Assembly (NCBI GenBank): GCA_963969345.1
Contig: OZ017768.1
Span: 3,124,718-3,188,717 of the forward strand
DNA from: Turbatrix aceti
Lineage: Eukaryota; Nematoda; Chromadorea; Rhabditida; Panagrolaimidae
Reading direction: 5' to 3'
DNA: 64,000 bases
The notes beneath the pieces are model-generated. The model was not told where the DNA came from. It ran no database searches and saw nothing but the letters and a program-made list of their open reading frames with translations. This document shows, one piece after another, positions 34,193 to 45,898 of this stretch (positions within the stretch are counted from its first letter, which is position 1; every line of letters begins with the position of its first letter). A program made the position numbers and the translations under genes.

Positions 34193-37100
34193 ATGAAGCA
34201 GGAATCCCCCGAACAACCTCCCCATTCCACCAAACAATCACCCGTCACTCCCCGATCCAAGCGCCAGCGCCAATCCGCAGAACAAGCCAAAAAGCGGATC
34301 AAACTCGAATACGATTCACCGGACAAAAATCACGGCGGCGACTTCGAGCACGCATGCGAGATTCACGGCTGCGAGAATCGCACCTGCTTTTCCTGCGACC
34401 CAGGTCCGCCCGCTGGTGGCGAGTTTTTTCACCTCACGAGTCTCGAACACGTCTGTACAGTCTGTTACGAGAATCTAATCAGAATGTGGGTTCCCGAACC
34501 GGCGAAAATGATCGTAACTGACTGTTTTCTTTTTTCAGAGGTCGCCCACTTTTTGACCGATACACTCAATGGAAACGGGACTGGCTGGAAGTTTCGCGCT
34601 GCGCGCCAAATGTCCGCGTCTTCGCCAACGACCAACTTCTGCCGTTCTACGCGAATTGCCTGGCCTGTGGCCGATTTCGGAGGCTTCCCGCGGGAAAAGA
34701 TATGACTCCAGCTTTCCTGGATGATTTTTGCTGTGAATCCTGTGACGAGCCTGAATCGACGGCCGTGGTCGCGGCTCGGGAGTTGTCATTCATAGGCACG
34801 GCCTCTGCGGTGCCGTTGCTGATTGCCTCACCTGCTGTGCATTACCTGAGGGAGGATTACTTTCTCGACGAGATCGGCGTCTCCCCGCTGAGAGCTCATT
34901 TTGAGGTTTCCGGATGCAAAACCGGGCATTTTATGTCACCGTTCAACATTCCTTCCGCGCAGTCAATGGCATTTTGTGTTCGCCCGGATGTTATGGATTT
35001 CGACGAGGTCCAGGCTTTTCCGGAGTACGGTGTGGAAGCCGCGCCATTTTTGGCTATGAGGAATTTGGTCGTCGCGCTTTGGAATTTGGATCCTTTCGTT
35101 CGTTTTTGCTTATTTTACAAAAAAATGTGTCTAGGGCATTTTTGGAAATTCTTCATGAAATTTTTCTAAAAAGAAGATTTTACTATGAAAAATTGTTACC
35201 GTAAAATTCACCTGCTTGAGGCCTGATTTGGCAAAGTTACGATTGTCAGAAATCACTTTTTTGCCATTTTTGACGATTTTTTGGCATTTTGTGGCTAAAA
35301 AACTTCGGCATTACCAAAGCCAGGAGTACGCATTGATCGACGTGATTTTTGACGGAGAATCCGAAAAAAATATAAAAATTTTGGGTTGACCTTAAAAAAT
35401 GCCGAAAATCGTATTTAAAAAAGTGTCACAAAGGCAACATTTGTTTCGGCATTTTTTAAGGTGGTACCCCTAAATTTTTATATTTTCTCGGATTCTCCAT
35501 CAAAAGTTACGTCGATCAATATCTACCCTGGCTTTGGAAATGCCGTAGTTTTTTAGCTACAACGTGCCAAAAATCGTCAAAAATGGCAAAAAAGCGATTT
35601 TAGGCGAGCGTAATTCTGCCAGATCATGTCTCAGGCAGGTAAATTTTACGGTAAAAACTTTTCATAGTAAAATCTTCTTTTTGGCAAAATTTCATGAACG
35701 GTTTCCAAAATTTCCCTGACACCTTTTTTTGTTAGAAGTGGAAATTTATTTCGGCGGTTTTCAGAAGCGCCTAACCTTCGACCGCTGCCTACGATCACTC
35801 ATCTGCCGAGGCGTCGTCCGCGTTTGGTATTCAGTCCAACTCCGACGAGTTTTCGACTTCCTCGAGCTCAAATCGGTCATCAACAACGGCCTCGTCCCTT
35901 TTCTACCCGCCGACCAACGATTGCTCCGTCGCCTCGCCCCCTCATTTTTCGAGAATCCTGCCCTCACCGCTTCCCCCTCAAAAAAGTCTCCCCGCGGCCC
36001 CCAAAAACAGCCCTCAGTCATCGTCATCGGTGCCGGAATCAGCGGCCTGGGCGTCGCACGACAACTCACGGCCTTCGGTGCCAAAGTGACGATTTTTGAA
36101 GCAAAACAACGAATCGGGGGTCGGCTGGAGGATGACTGGAGCCTGGGTGTCGCGGTGGGACTCGGAGCACAGCTCATCACGGGCATCGTCAACAATCCCG
36201 TCGTGCTCATGTGCGAGCAGCGAGGCGTCCCACTCAAGCCGCTCCGGGACGCGTGCCCTCTCGTCGATTCGTGCATCGGAAGACTCGTCAACTCGGCCGC
36301 CGATCGATTGACCGACGAGCATTTCAATTCCATCCTCGATGCCATCGGACAGTGGAAGAGTGTCTCGAAGAACGGGGACATCAGTTTGATGGGTGAGTCT
36401 GTTTTTTTTGTTGTTGTACGTTCATTCAGAAGAAATATGTCGGGGAACATTTTTTAAATTTTACCCCAAAAGTGTTTTTTTCTATGAGAAATTTTTACAG
36501 TGAAAATTTGAAAAAATTACGCTTGCCGAAAATCGCATTTCTGCCATTTTTGACAATTTTTGGCACGTTGTAACTAAAAAAACTACGTCATTTAAAAAAA
36601 AATTGATCGACGTGATTTTTGATGGAGAATCCAAGAAAAATATAAAAATATAGGGTTGCCACCTTAAAAAATGCCAAAACAAATGTTATCATTGTGATCC
36701 GTTTTCAAATGCGATTTTCGGCATTTTGTAAGGTGGTAACCGAATATTTTTATATTTTTTCGGATTCTCTATCAAAAATCCCGTCGATCACTTTGTACTT
36801 TGACTTTGCAGACGCCGTTGTTTTTTCGTCACAACGTTCCAAAAATCGTCAAAAATGTCCGTTAGATTGTTTTCTGCAAAATTTCATGACAAATTCCCCA
36901 AAATGTTTCCTGACAGCTTCCCTGTCAGGAGGCAAAAAACACGTACGCTGTCCTGTTTGCAGCCCGTAATTTGTCCTTTGCTGATGTTTTTTTTCTGATT
37001 GTCTCGTCATTCCCCGTTTTTGTTTTACGTTTACGACCATAGCGCTCTAAACAAACGCGTATTTGTTTGTCTAACCTGCGTAAAAGCCACTGATTTGAAC

Positions 37101-38213
37101 GTTTTCCGGATTAGTGCACGCAGTTCACGCAATTTTGTTCTGCAAGAAAATAACGGATTAAAATTCGTTTTTTTTCTTAAAAATAGTCCCTCTTTCTCAA
37201 ATTTTATTATTTCTTTTTTTTATTTTTCAGAGCAAATCGCGCTGGTGCACGAAAAGCTGCTCTCGGTCGTCGATTTTCGCTGGACAAAAGAGCACGAGCG
37301 TCTTTTCCAGTGGCAGATTGGGAATGTCGAATTCTCGTGCGGCAGTCGTCTCACCGATGTCTCTGCCCGAAACTGGGACCAGAACGAGTCCATCGGTCAA
37401 TTTGCGGGTGAACATGCGCTCCTGACCGAGGGCAGCTCCGATCTGACTTCGAGCCTCGCAGATGGTCTGGACGTTCGTTGCGCCGCTCCCGTGCACTCCA
37501 TCGACTCTTCTGACCCCAAAAGAGTCGTCGTCACTCTCGAAAACGGAAAACGACATCTCGCAGATCGGGTCGTCGTCGCCGTGCCCCTCGCTGCACTCCA
37601 TCGTCGACTGATTACCTTCGTCCCCGAACTCCCGGATTCCAAAACCCGGGCGCTGGCAAACATCGGCGCGGGTCTCATCGAGAAAGTCGCAGTTCGATTT
37701 CCCCGACGCTTCTGGGCGGGTATCGTCTGTCCCGACGGCACTCTGGATTACTTCGGCAACGTTCCAAAATCCCAGACCGAGCGTGGGTGCTTCAACATGT
37801 TCTACGACTTCTCCACTCCCCCGACCGCCAAACGACAGCAGTACGTGCTCATGTCCTACGTCTGCGGCGACTCTGTCAACATGGTGAACCAAAAAAGCGA
37901 CGCGGAGGTCGTCGATTGCTTTGTCGAGGCTCTCCAAGAACTTTTCCCCGAGGAAAAGATCCCCGCGCCCACAGGCGCTGTCGTTACCCACTGGGGCCGC
38001 GACGTGCACATTGGCATGTCGTACAGCTACCTCAAGGTCGGAGGCACGGGCGAGGACTATGATGAACTCGCGAAATCGATTGATGACAGGGTTTTCTTCT
38101 GTGGAGAGAGCACGAATCGCTTCTTTCCACAGACCATGACCGGCGCCTACGTGTCGGCTCTCCGGGAAGCCGGAAAGGTGGCGGCGTCCTTCGTGGGGGC
38201 GGGAACTAATTGA
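34193..38213 (+). CDS. KDM1B: Lysine-specific histone demethylase LSD2 (KDM1B)
   Basis: Exons 34193-34485, 34539-35097, 35765-36392 and 37231-38213 join in phase to 820 residues (human KDM1B 822). It is an FAD-dependent demethylase of mono- and dimethyl H3K4. In order: a basic NLS-like N-terminus; Cys-rich zinc modules ([25 protein letters not shown], then [14 protein letters not shown] and FCCESC); a SWIRM-type domain from about residue 240 ([41 protein letters not shown]); the FAD dinucleotide fold [17 protein letters not shown]; and the amine-oxidase domain. The FAD-contacting Lys is present in [12 protein letters not shown]. The C-terminus has [19 protein letters not shown]. The LSD1-type coiled tower is absent, which separates it from LSD1. 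Introns 2 and 3 carry MITE copies. The intron 2 donor (GTTCGT) is unusual. TTTTCAG lies eight bases before the ATG. Confidence 0.95.
35130..35735. mobile_element. Palindromic MITE-like element, copy C (most complete; KDM1B intron 2)
   Basis: The terminal inverted repeats are readable for over 50 bp. The left end has TTCATGAAATTTTTCTAAAAAGAAGATTTTACTATGAAAA in pieces, and the right end has the complement of TTCATGAAATTTTGCC plus AAAAAGAAGATTTTACTATG. The whole element, about 600 bp, is an interrupted palindrome with its centre near 35435 (GTATTTAAAAAAGTG). No ORF is present. Confidence 0.82.
36470..36925. mobile_element. Palindromic MITE-like element, copy D (KDM1B intron 3)
   Basis: The left half is well kept (CGCATTTCTGCCATTTTTGAC, GATCGACGTGATTTTTGATG, TGCCAAAACAAATGTTATC). 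The right half is eroded but ends in AAATTTCATGACAAATTCCC and a TTTCCTGACAGC-like terminus as in copy C. Confidence 0.75.
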
Positions 38214-39138
38214 TCCTGGGTGGAGCGGGATTTTTTGTTTTGTTTATTTTTGACTTATTAATTTTTTGAATTCGAAATGAATTCCTTTTCGTTCTCTTTA
38301 CCGCCGCGCGAGATCTCAAACACTATTGTACGGCACTTTTGCTCTCTCACAAAATGTATGTACGTAGATGCATACCACGGCGTTAAATAAATTTGTCAGA
38401 CGTGAAGTTGGAGGGGGAGATTGATGAGGAAATGGATGAGTGCCATGACCATTTTTATTCGTGCCGAGAAAAAAAGTTTTTTTTTGGAAATTCTTCGTGA
38501 ATTTATGCAAAAAAGTAGCTTTCATGGTGAAGAATTTTTACTGTAAAATGTAGCTGCCCGAGACAGTAATTGGCATAGTTATACCTGCCGGAAATTGTGT
38601 TTTTGACGATTTTTGGGGACGTTGTATCTAAAAAACTTCGGCGTTTCCAAAACCAGGATACATACTGATCGATATGGTTTTTGATAGAAAATCGCAGAAA
38701 AATATAAAAATATAGGGCTATCACCTTAAAAAATGCCGAAAATCGTATTTAAAAAAGTGTCACGACGGCAACATTTGTTTCGGCATTTTTTAAGGTGATT
38801 CCCCTAAATTTTTGTATTTTTATCAGATTCTCCATTAAAAATCACGTCGATAAATGAGTACCTTGGCTTTGGAAATGCCGTAGTTTTTTAGTTACAATGT
38901 GCCAAAAATGATCAAAATTGGCAAAAACACAATTTACGACAATTGCCTCTGTCAGGTGACTTTCAGGGTAAAAACTTTTCATCGCAAAAACAATCTATTA
39001 ACAAAATGTTATTTCCCCCTTCCTAAGGCTGGAATCAAAATTACCATTTTTATGCAAAAATAATTTTGCCAATCTATCTGTAAATTTTCTACTCACAGCC
39101 CTATTTTGGCCCATTTCGTTTTGATGTGAGACAAAAAC
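38214..39138. other. KDM1B-MPI spacer containing MITE copy E
   Basis: Contains an AATAAA at 38386-38391 (probable KDM1B poly(A) signal) and the MITE copy. No gene is seen. Confidence 0.5.
38470..38995. mobile_element. Palindromic MITE-like element, copy E
   Basis: Starts near TTGGAAATTCTTCGTGAATT and AAAAGTAGCTTTCATGGTGA, with centre AAAATGCCGAAAATCGTATT and TTTGTTTCGGCATTTTTTAA. Ends near GGTAAAAACTTTTCATCGC. Confidence 0.8.
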
Positions 39139-40470
39139 ATGGGAAACTTCCAGGATAAAATGGCACCAAGAATCCACGTTCTCCGTCCCCACGTCATGAA
39201 CTACGCCTGGGGCCGCCCAGCAGCCACCAGCGCGGTGGCTCGTCTCGCCGGTGTCTCCGCCACCGGCGGCAATGATGACGGCAAGAAGTATGCCGAACTC
39301 TGGATGGGCACTCACCCCAACGGTCCGGGTTTCCTGATCGCCGAGGGTGTCCCCCTCGCCGACTACATCGCCGCCCATCCCGATGCCCTGGGTCCCCACG
39401 AAGGCGGTAGCATCCCGTTTCTCTTCAAGGTGCTCAGCGTCGCGAAGGCTCTCAGCGTCCAGAGCCACCCAACCAAGGAACTTGCCGCTCAGCTGCGTGC
39501 CCGGGATCCGAAAAACTACCCGGACGCGAACCACAAACCGGAAATGGCACTGGCCCTGAGCGAGTTTGAGGTTCTCTGTGGCTTCCGACCGGCGAAGCAA
39601 ATCGTGGAAAATCTCAGGGCTTTTCCCGAGACGGCTCAGATTCTGCCGGAGGACGTTGTGGCTCCTTTGGTGGCTGCCGGAGACAACGACGCGGCGACGA
39701 GGACCGCGCTTCGGGCTCTGTTCACCCGACTCATGGAGACCCCAGCCGAGAAAGTCGAATCCGCCCTGGCATCTTTGACCGCACGTTTGTCATCCAAGAC
39801 CACCCGCAGCGATCTGGAATCCCTCCTTCTCCGTCTGAGGTCTCAGTACCCCGACAAGGACGTCGGAGTGCTCTCACCGCTCCTGCTCAACCACATTCGT
39901 CTCCGTCCGGGACAAAGCGTGTTCCTCGGTCCCAACGAACCTCACGCGTACCTTGATGGCGGTAAGCAAGCTTTCCGTGTGTACAATTTTTTTGTTAATC
40001 GAGTTTGTACCCCACCACAGAGTGCATAGAGGCCATGGCGTGCTCGGACAACACCATCCGCGCCGGTCTGACACCCAAGTTCAAAGACGTGCCCACGCTG
40101 GTTTCGACGCTCACCTACAGCACCGCTGGCCCAACCTACCTGACGCCAAAACAGGTAATTCCCGGCGTCGAGGAGTACCGCCCACCTGTCCCGGAATTTG
40201 CGGTTCAAAAAATCACGGTAATTATTTTCGGGAAAGAAATTCATTCATAAAAGTAAATCAACGCTGTTTCCGTTTCAGTCCGGAGCAACAACGCTGCCAG
40301 ACGTACACGCGAGCTCAATCGTCATCGTCATTACCGGCTCAGCCTCGGTGGGTGGCCTTGCGGCCAAGGCCGGCAGCGTGCTCTTCGTCGAAGCCGCGGC
40401 AGGCCCCGCTCCCGTCAACTCGACTTCGGCTGACTTTCTCGCGTTCAGGGCTTTTTCTCAATCCACGTGA
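39139..40470 (+). CDS. MPI: Mannose-6-phosphate isomerase, type I
   Basis: Exons 39139-39961, 40021-40217 and 40279-40470 join in phase to 403 residues. The zinc enzyme interconverts fructose-6-P and mannose-6-P, feeding GDP-mannose and glycosylation. Signatures: [43 protein letters not shown] (zinc-binding Gln and His), [12 protein letters not shown] (Glu), [43 protein letters not shown] spanning intron 1 (the last zinc His and active-site Arg), and PPVPEF. The in-frame ATG at 39160 (MAPRIHVL) follows a TTCCAG and gives 396 residues, closer to the usual family start; either is possible. AATAAA lies at 40829. The gene is GC-rich with a strong C-ending codon bias. Confidence 0.94.
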
Positions 40471-41240
40471 ATTGCAACTACCGCGCGTTCCGTTAATTTG
40501 TAGTTATGGCATGTGCCGTTGTCGATGCCAATGCCGATGGCAACGGTGGTGCCAGGAAACAAACTTGCCGCTTTTCAAGAGACAGCTATGGATTGTGCGT
40601 ACCTGCGCAACACACGGCCTGTTGTACCTGCCCTTCCTCTTTCCTCCGTACTCGTTCAATTTCGTATTCGTATTCGTTTCTCTCCTCCTCTGCGTTACCT
40701 TTTAAGTAAGCCCCGTGTACCGTGTACTTCTTATAATTCACACTCCGGAGCCGGAGAAATGTGCATGCAAGAGTAAAGCTAGTTAGACACAGTTGGCAAC
40801 CAACTCGACTTTGTTGAAGCGAAAAAAAATAAAACAGCACCTAGACTTATAAGCCTGCCGAATGCTAAACACCTACAATTTGTTTACCCAAAAATTGGTC
40901 AAAAATAGTAACATTTGTTGACGTCGAAGAAGCCGAGCTGGAGGCCAAAGTGATGACTCGAGCCCTGCGGGTCCCGAGGGGATGGATTCACGCCTGATGT
41001 GAGCACGGAGCAAATATGTAAATATAATAACTTGCGACCTGTTGACCTCTTAGTTGGGCGCTGGAGGCACACCGGTGGGAGGAGGCACGAGACGCCGTCG
41101 TCCACCTCGCGGTAACCTGACAATGCCGGCCCCGTACACACGCCAGGCTCACGCGAGTACTCGTCGCCTGAGCAACGCGTGAGCCTGTCTGCGCAGTTGC
41201 GCGCGCGCGCCGTCAGTCAAACCTGTAACCAACCGACGAC
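40471..41240. other. Spacer with weak coding-like pieces
   Basis: No gene can be modelled with confidence. One possible two-exon tail on the plus strand reads GGQSDDSSPAGPEGMDSRLI... across a GTGAGC donor (about 40996) and a CTCTTAG acceptor (41052) to a TAA near 41115, rich in Arg, Ser and Gly, but its upstream part is missing. Confidence 0.25.
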
Positions 41241-41551
41241 ATGGGCAGCAGCTGCTCAGCGTGTCTTCGAGTAATTCTTGAAGCTGAGTCTGACGTCAAA
41301 ATCAATGGTACGTTCATTTGAATAATTCTTCGCTGAGCTAAGCTATGCCAGGTGTCTTTTTCTTTGTAATGTACTTCCACTTCGAAGACCACAACATTTT
41401 TTCAGTAATTGAACCCACAACCGTTATCAACGATGCTCCGTCCATATCCGTGCCTCCAGCACCGGCCAAACAGGCGCCGCCGGGAAGTGCGCCGGCGGGA
41501 CCGCGATTAGCGGTCCCGGTCTCGTACAACATGGTCAACGCCCGTCTATGA
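41241..41551 (+). CDS. Small putative N-myristoylated/palmitoylated protein
   Basis: Exons 41241-41307 and 41406-41551 join in phase (GTACGT donor, TTTTTTCAG acceptor) to 70 residues. The N-terminus MGSSCSACLRV has Gly at position 2 and Ser at 5-6 region with two nearby Cys, the usual layout of dual myristoyl/palmitoyl anchors. The rest is disordered and Pro/Ala-rich (SVPPAPAKQAPPGSAPAGPR) and ends LAVPVSYNMVNARL. It has no recognisable domain. A membrane-tethered peptide or adaptor is inferred from the N-terminus only. It converges with the repeat membrane protein; the stop codons are about 110 bp apart. Confidence 0.62.
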
Positions 41552-41660
41552 CACCCACGTCCACCCCTCCAACGCACCGGCATCGCTTTGAGTATACATT
41601 CCTGTCAGATATGCGATTTTTTACGCATTACACGTAAACATTGAGAGATTGAAAGCGAAG

Positions 41661-42935
41661 TTACTCGAGGAATTCGTAGTTGTTGGTCAGCTGCTTGATG
41701 AGTTGCGCGTGCTTGTGGGCGTAGACGAGGGATCCCAGGATGGGGCGGAACGCGGTCAGCACATTCTCGACGCCAGGTGCACGCGAGGACTTCAAGGCCG
41801 CAGGCGCGAGTACCGTGGCACGGGGATCTAAAAATCATACCCCAATGAGTGCCCTGTCAACAGGAAACTCACTCCGGACTGGCTTGGTGAGGTCGATGGC
41901 GTTGTAGCGCTCATACTGCATCGGATAGATGAACATGGGCGAAGGTGTGAAGCTGACGGTCGGATCGAATTCCAGATCAGCGTCAGCGAGGTACGCCTGA
42001 CCGGTGAATGCACGGCAATCACAGACATTACGGTGCCCGCGGGGGGTTTTCACTTTCTTGGGCTTCTTCTTGCTGCTCGAGGTGATTGTGCTGGTAGCAG
42101 TGTCCGGACCGTGGGTGAGATCGGATAGAGCATCGCCGTCGGACGTGCGAGTGTAACTCGTGACTGTTTTCGTTGTCGTGATTGTTACCGATGATGTCGG
42201 CGAAGTGCCGATCGGCGACAAAGGTACGGCTTTTTTGGAATCGGCCGCGTTGGATCCGGCAGGGAACGGAGCGGTTTGAGAAATTTCCTTCACAGACTTG
42301 ACTTTGACCGGAGAGGTTAAAGTAGAACTGGTGACAGCCGTTTCACTGCTCGTCGGAGTGACTTTCGTTTCAATGTTTTTCGAAGTGACTTTCGTTTCAA
42401 CAGTTTTCGAAGTGACTTTCGTTTCACTTTTTTTCGAAGCCTTAGCGCTGGCTTTCGAAGAAGCAGCCGAAGCGCTGACCTTCGGAGCACTAGCTTTCGG
42501 AGCCGGCGTCGCCTTCGCCGAAGCTACAGAAGAAGTGGACGAAGTCCGGGTCGAAAGCGGGCAACCATAAAGATGATGGTCACCGCGTTCATGAATCGAA
42601 GCAGTCGATGAAGATCGGGTCGACAGTGGACAGCCAGGAAGGTGGTTGTTGCCGCGTTGATGGGCCGAAGAAGCAGACGCAGACCTGGTCGAAAGCGGAC
42701 AGCCGGGAAGGTGATCGTTGCCGCGTCGATGAGCCGATGAAGCAGACGCAGACCTGGTCGAAAGCGGACAGCCCGGAAGGTGACGTGACCGAGGCAGGGC
42801 AGACCTTCGCCGACGCGAACAGGGACGCGAACGCGACGCCTCGCGACCATAGATGTAGTACACGATGATGGCGAAAGCCGCGGCAACACCCAGAGAGATG
42901 ACAGCCGTAGTTCGACTCTTCGGTGGATCGACCAT
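41661..42935 (-). CDS. Membrane protein with four 23-residue repeats, unknown family
   Basis: Exons 42935-41873 and 41827-41661 join in phase to 409 residues. An N-terminal signal-anchor (AVISLGVAAAFAIIVYYIYG, about residues 11-30) is followed by a basic stretch. Then come four 23-residue repeats of the form HLPGCPLSTRSASASSAHRRG (one Cys each), and a Ser/Thr/Lys-rich region with three copies of ETKVTSK or ETKVTP. Last is a more conserved-looking C-terminal part (CDCRAFTGQAYLADADLEFD, PMFIYPMQYERYNAIDLTKP, VLTAFRPILGSLVYAHKHAQ). The topology places most of it on one side of the membrane. The function is unknown; no family is recognised. Confidence 0.75.
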
Positions 42936-45317
42936 TTTTTCGTAGCTCTAGACGCCTACGGTGAAGACTTTCGTGCGTCTTGCCGATTCAACGATTCTTC
43001 AACACAACTACTTTTGTCTGCATCGGTGAACTTCGGGACGCATAGAGTTTACGTCTATGCTAATTACAATCAACACTGGGAAACGAATGAGTTGTTTCTT
43101 CGTGAATAGAATGGACTGGCAAAAAAATCAATCTTTTGTAATTTGAAGAAAAAAACGAATAACAATTGTCTGACCTATAAAATATGCATTTTAATTTCAA
43201 GATGAACGCAGGTCGCAGGGTCTGACCACCTGGGTGTCGGGTTATTTCCCTCTTTCACTTGTCCATGAATTCTAAAAAAAAATTTCAATTCCAGATGAAT
43301 TCCCTATGTTGTCCGTCAACTTGACTGGACCCCACCATCTCTTCTGGTGGATCCTTAAACGTCTTTTGCAAAAAAATAGCTATACTTGTTTTTTACGACC
43401 GACCAGGAGAAGCTATTTCTCTCGCTTACGCGTGTATGCACGTGTTCTGGATCGTTGATAGTCGTCTTTACGAGGACATTCCAGTACGTCAAACAAAACG
43501 CTTTCGTTGCCGTAGAAAAACATTTTGAAAAAGAAAAGTTTATCGCTTTTAGGGCGGTGTGGAAATTCGCTAATGGACCAGACCAGACGCTGGACGTTTG
43601 CTTGCAGGAGGCCCTTCCCTGACGCATGCTTGGTAAACGTGTTGTTGCTCCACAACTGCGCTCACAAACAACAAAAAAAGGCGACTGTCATTCATCTGTG
43701 TCTTGTTCTGCTTCTGCGAAGGCATGGAAGTCACTGAGTCACGGAATGCTACCAATTAAGTCGGCACCGAGGAAGTCCGTCCGCGGAGTGGGGTCCGATC
43801 GCTTCAGTCAGTCTTACTTTTTTTCGTAGTTGTGAGCGAACGACCACCAGCAGTCGATGAAACGACTGCATGCATGCGTGGCGCGGTCTGGATTCCGATT
43901 ATCTTCAGCTCAAGTGTCAATTTGTGGGCCATTAAGTGGGCAGAGTAAGTCGAGAGTTTTCATTTTCCTCAAAAACATCGGGGGAAGTCCGAGCCTGCAG
44001 GCGACCGCTGCTCTGCCTGCACTTGCAATCGTCACTTACTCACTAGCGTTGGCCATCTGATGAGAAGGATGGTCCACCCCTTTTGTTTGTTTGTTGCTCG
44101 CGGTAAACACCTTTGCAACCTTCGTGCGCAGTTTGATTTAATTTGTTTCTCTCCAGTTTGCTTGATCAAGTTTTGTTTCTGTCGTTCGTAAAAAATTTCA
44201 TGCTCGCGTAACCGCTAGCTAGCCTGCTATGCTTTTTTGCACCCCATCATAAGTCGGCCTCGACCGGGGAAAACCGGCAATTTTCACATTTTCACGCAAG
44301 GTCAATTGCAATTGCCGTTGCTACCATCGAGATTGGAGAGATTGAGGTAATTCTGAGAATTTCTTCTATGTATTGTCGAGGCTGTAAAATTCTTTTTTTT
44401 GTTGTTCCAAAATGCGTGGGAACGCATGCATTGTTTACGATCGTGGGTCCATTGACAATAACACGATGAGAGGCAACTCGTCTTCCGGGACAATAGCTAT
44501 CATGTCAGAGGAGCTCCGATACGATCGATCGACCGTCGTCGTCAAAGTTCTCTCCAGAAAACTTTGTATGCATCTAATTTTTATGCTCCGAGCCACACCT
44601 TCACCTTCTTCCCCCCGCGACATAATGCCTTGCCCGTAAAGAATGTCAGAAAACGATAAAGCAGCACCTTTGTTTATCCGGTGTGCACGTTAGTCGTTTT
44701 AACAACCCTGGGGTGGATCAAGGTGATCGGCAGCAGCCTTTGAGATTCTCCTATCCTCTCTCCTTGCCCCTTGCGATCATCAGGATTTGTTTATCCAATA
44801 CGAAAGGTGAGGGAGAAGGAGGGAAGTGAAATCCATCGTGTCGCGTTGCGCGCGGACTCCCCAAGTTGGTTCTGGTCCGGTCCTCCTCGTTGCATCCATC
44901 CATCGTCTGATGAGTGGTCAATCGGAAGCGTTTCAATTGGTCATTTAAACGGTTTAATGCAATCCGGGCACCCGATTAGTGCAGATTACGAACCGGAAGC
45001 TGTGTACCCACAATGCAAAAAAATTGTTGACGAAGCGAAGCTTCTTCGCTCCCGGGAGTTTCAAGTGCACTGTTTTGATACTACGCGCACCTTCGAAGTC
45101 TGAGCTGTCACTATTTTGTTGCTCCGTCTCGGATAAAAAAACGAAGACAGCGAATTTTTGGACTCTAAGAGGCGCATAATTGTGACGTCTCAAAGCCCTG
45201 AGGTGATGACGGGTTATTGTTTTGCTTATACATAAACGACAGTTGCTATCCCGATCCCGACCGTGTGAAACTGACCGTCCCGGGAAACCGAAGAGGTCTG
45301 AATTAGGCGCGCCAGGC

Positions 45318-45362
45318 GTTCGATACAGCCACGGACTCACTTAGCCTTCGGCTGTATCGAAC
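45318..45362. other. Perfect 13-bp stem hairpin
   Basis: GTTCGATACAGCC (45318-45330) is mirrored exactly by GGCTGTATCGAAC (45350-45362) around a 19-base loop. Its role is unknown; it is shorter than a typical pre-miRNA stem. Confidence 0.5.
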
Positions 45363-45861
45363 CGTTAGCTAGTTAGTTAGCAAGCAAACGGGGTTCGATG
45401 TACTTGTGAAGGACTTGGCTTGCAGTTTGACGTGTCTTTTGTTGAGAAACATCGCCACTTATTCGGGATTTAGTGTACTCAATAATGAATGTTGTAGTTC
45501 TTCTCGCTGCATTAACCGACTATTGACCCTTGTTTTGTACATCACAATGGAGTTTGGTAGAGTTCAAGTGCCGTTGCTTCATGTTCCCTCCTTTTTTTTC
45601 TGTTTTGCAAACGGACAGAGGTCTAACTAATCCCGTTTTGAAGAAAAAAAGCAGGTTAGCTTGCGAGCACCTCCGTTTTGGAATAGAAACCTGAGCGCGG
45701 TTCATTCATGCTGAAACCGTCTCTGATCCCGAATTCCGAACCTGGAGCATGACATTGTCGCCTGCCTTTCTTTTGTTATATACTCCCGGCTGTCCTGTCA
45801 AGTCCTGGCGACGACTGCGCGAACCAGCCAGCTTGATAATCTAGATGGCTTACTCCCGACC

Positions 45862-45898
45862 AATGTAATAATAACTGTCCATCGTTTATTATTACATT
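45862..45898. other. Perfect 13-bp AT-rich hairpin
   Basis: AATGTAATAATAA (45862-45874) pairs with TTATTATTACATT (45886-45898) around an 11-base loop. Role unknown. Confidence 0.5.

Noticed and set aside
44412..44639. 75-codon plus-strand frame as another alternative first exon
   Set aside because: No donor in phase 1 near its end and no coding-like codon bias.
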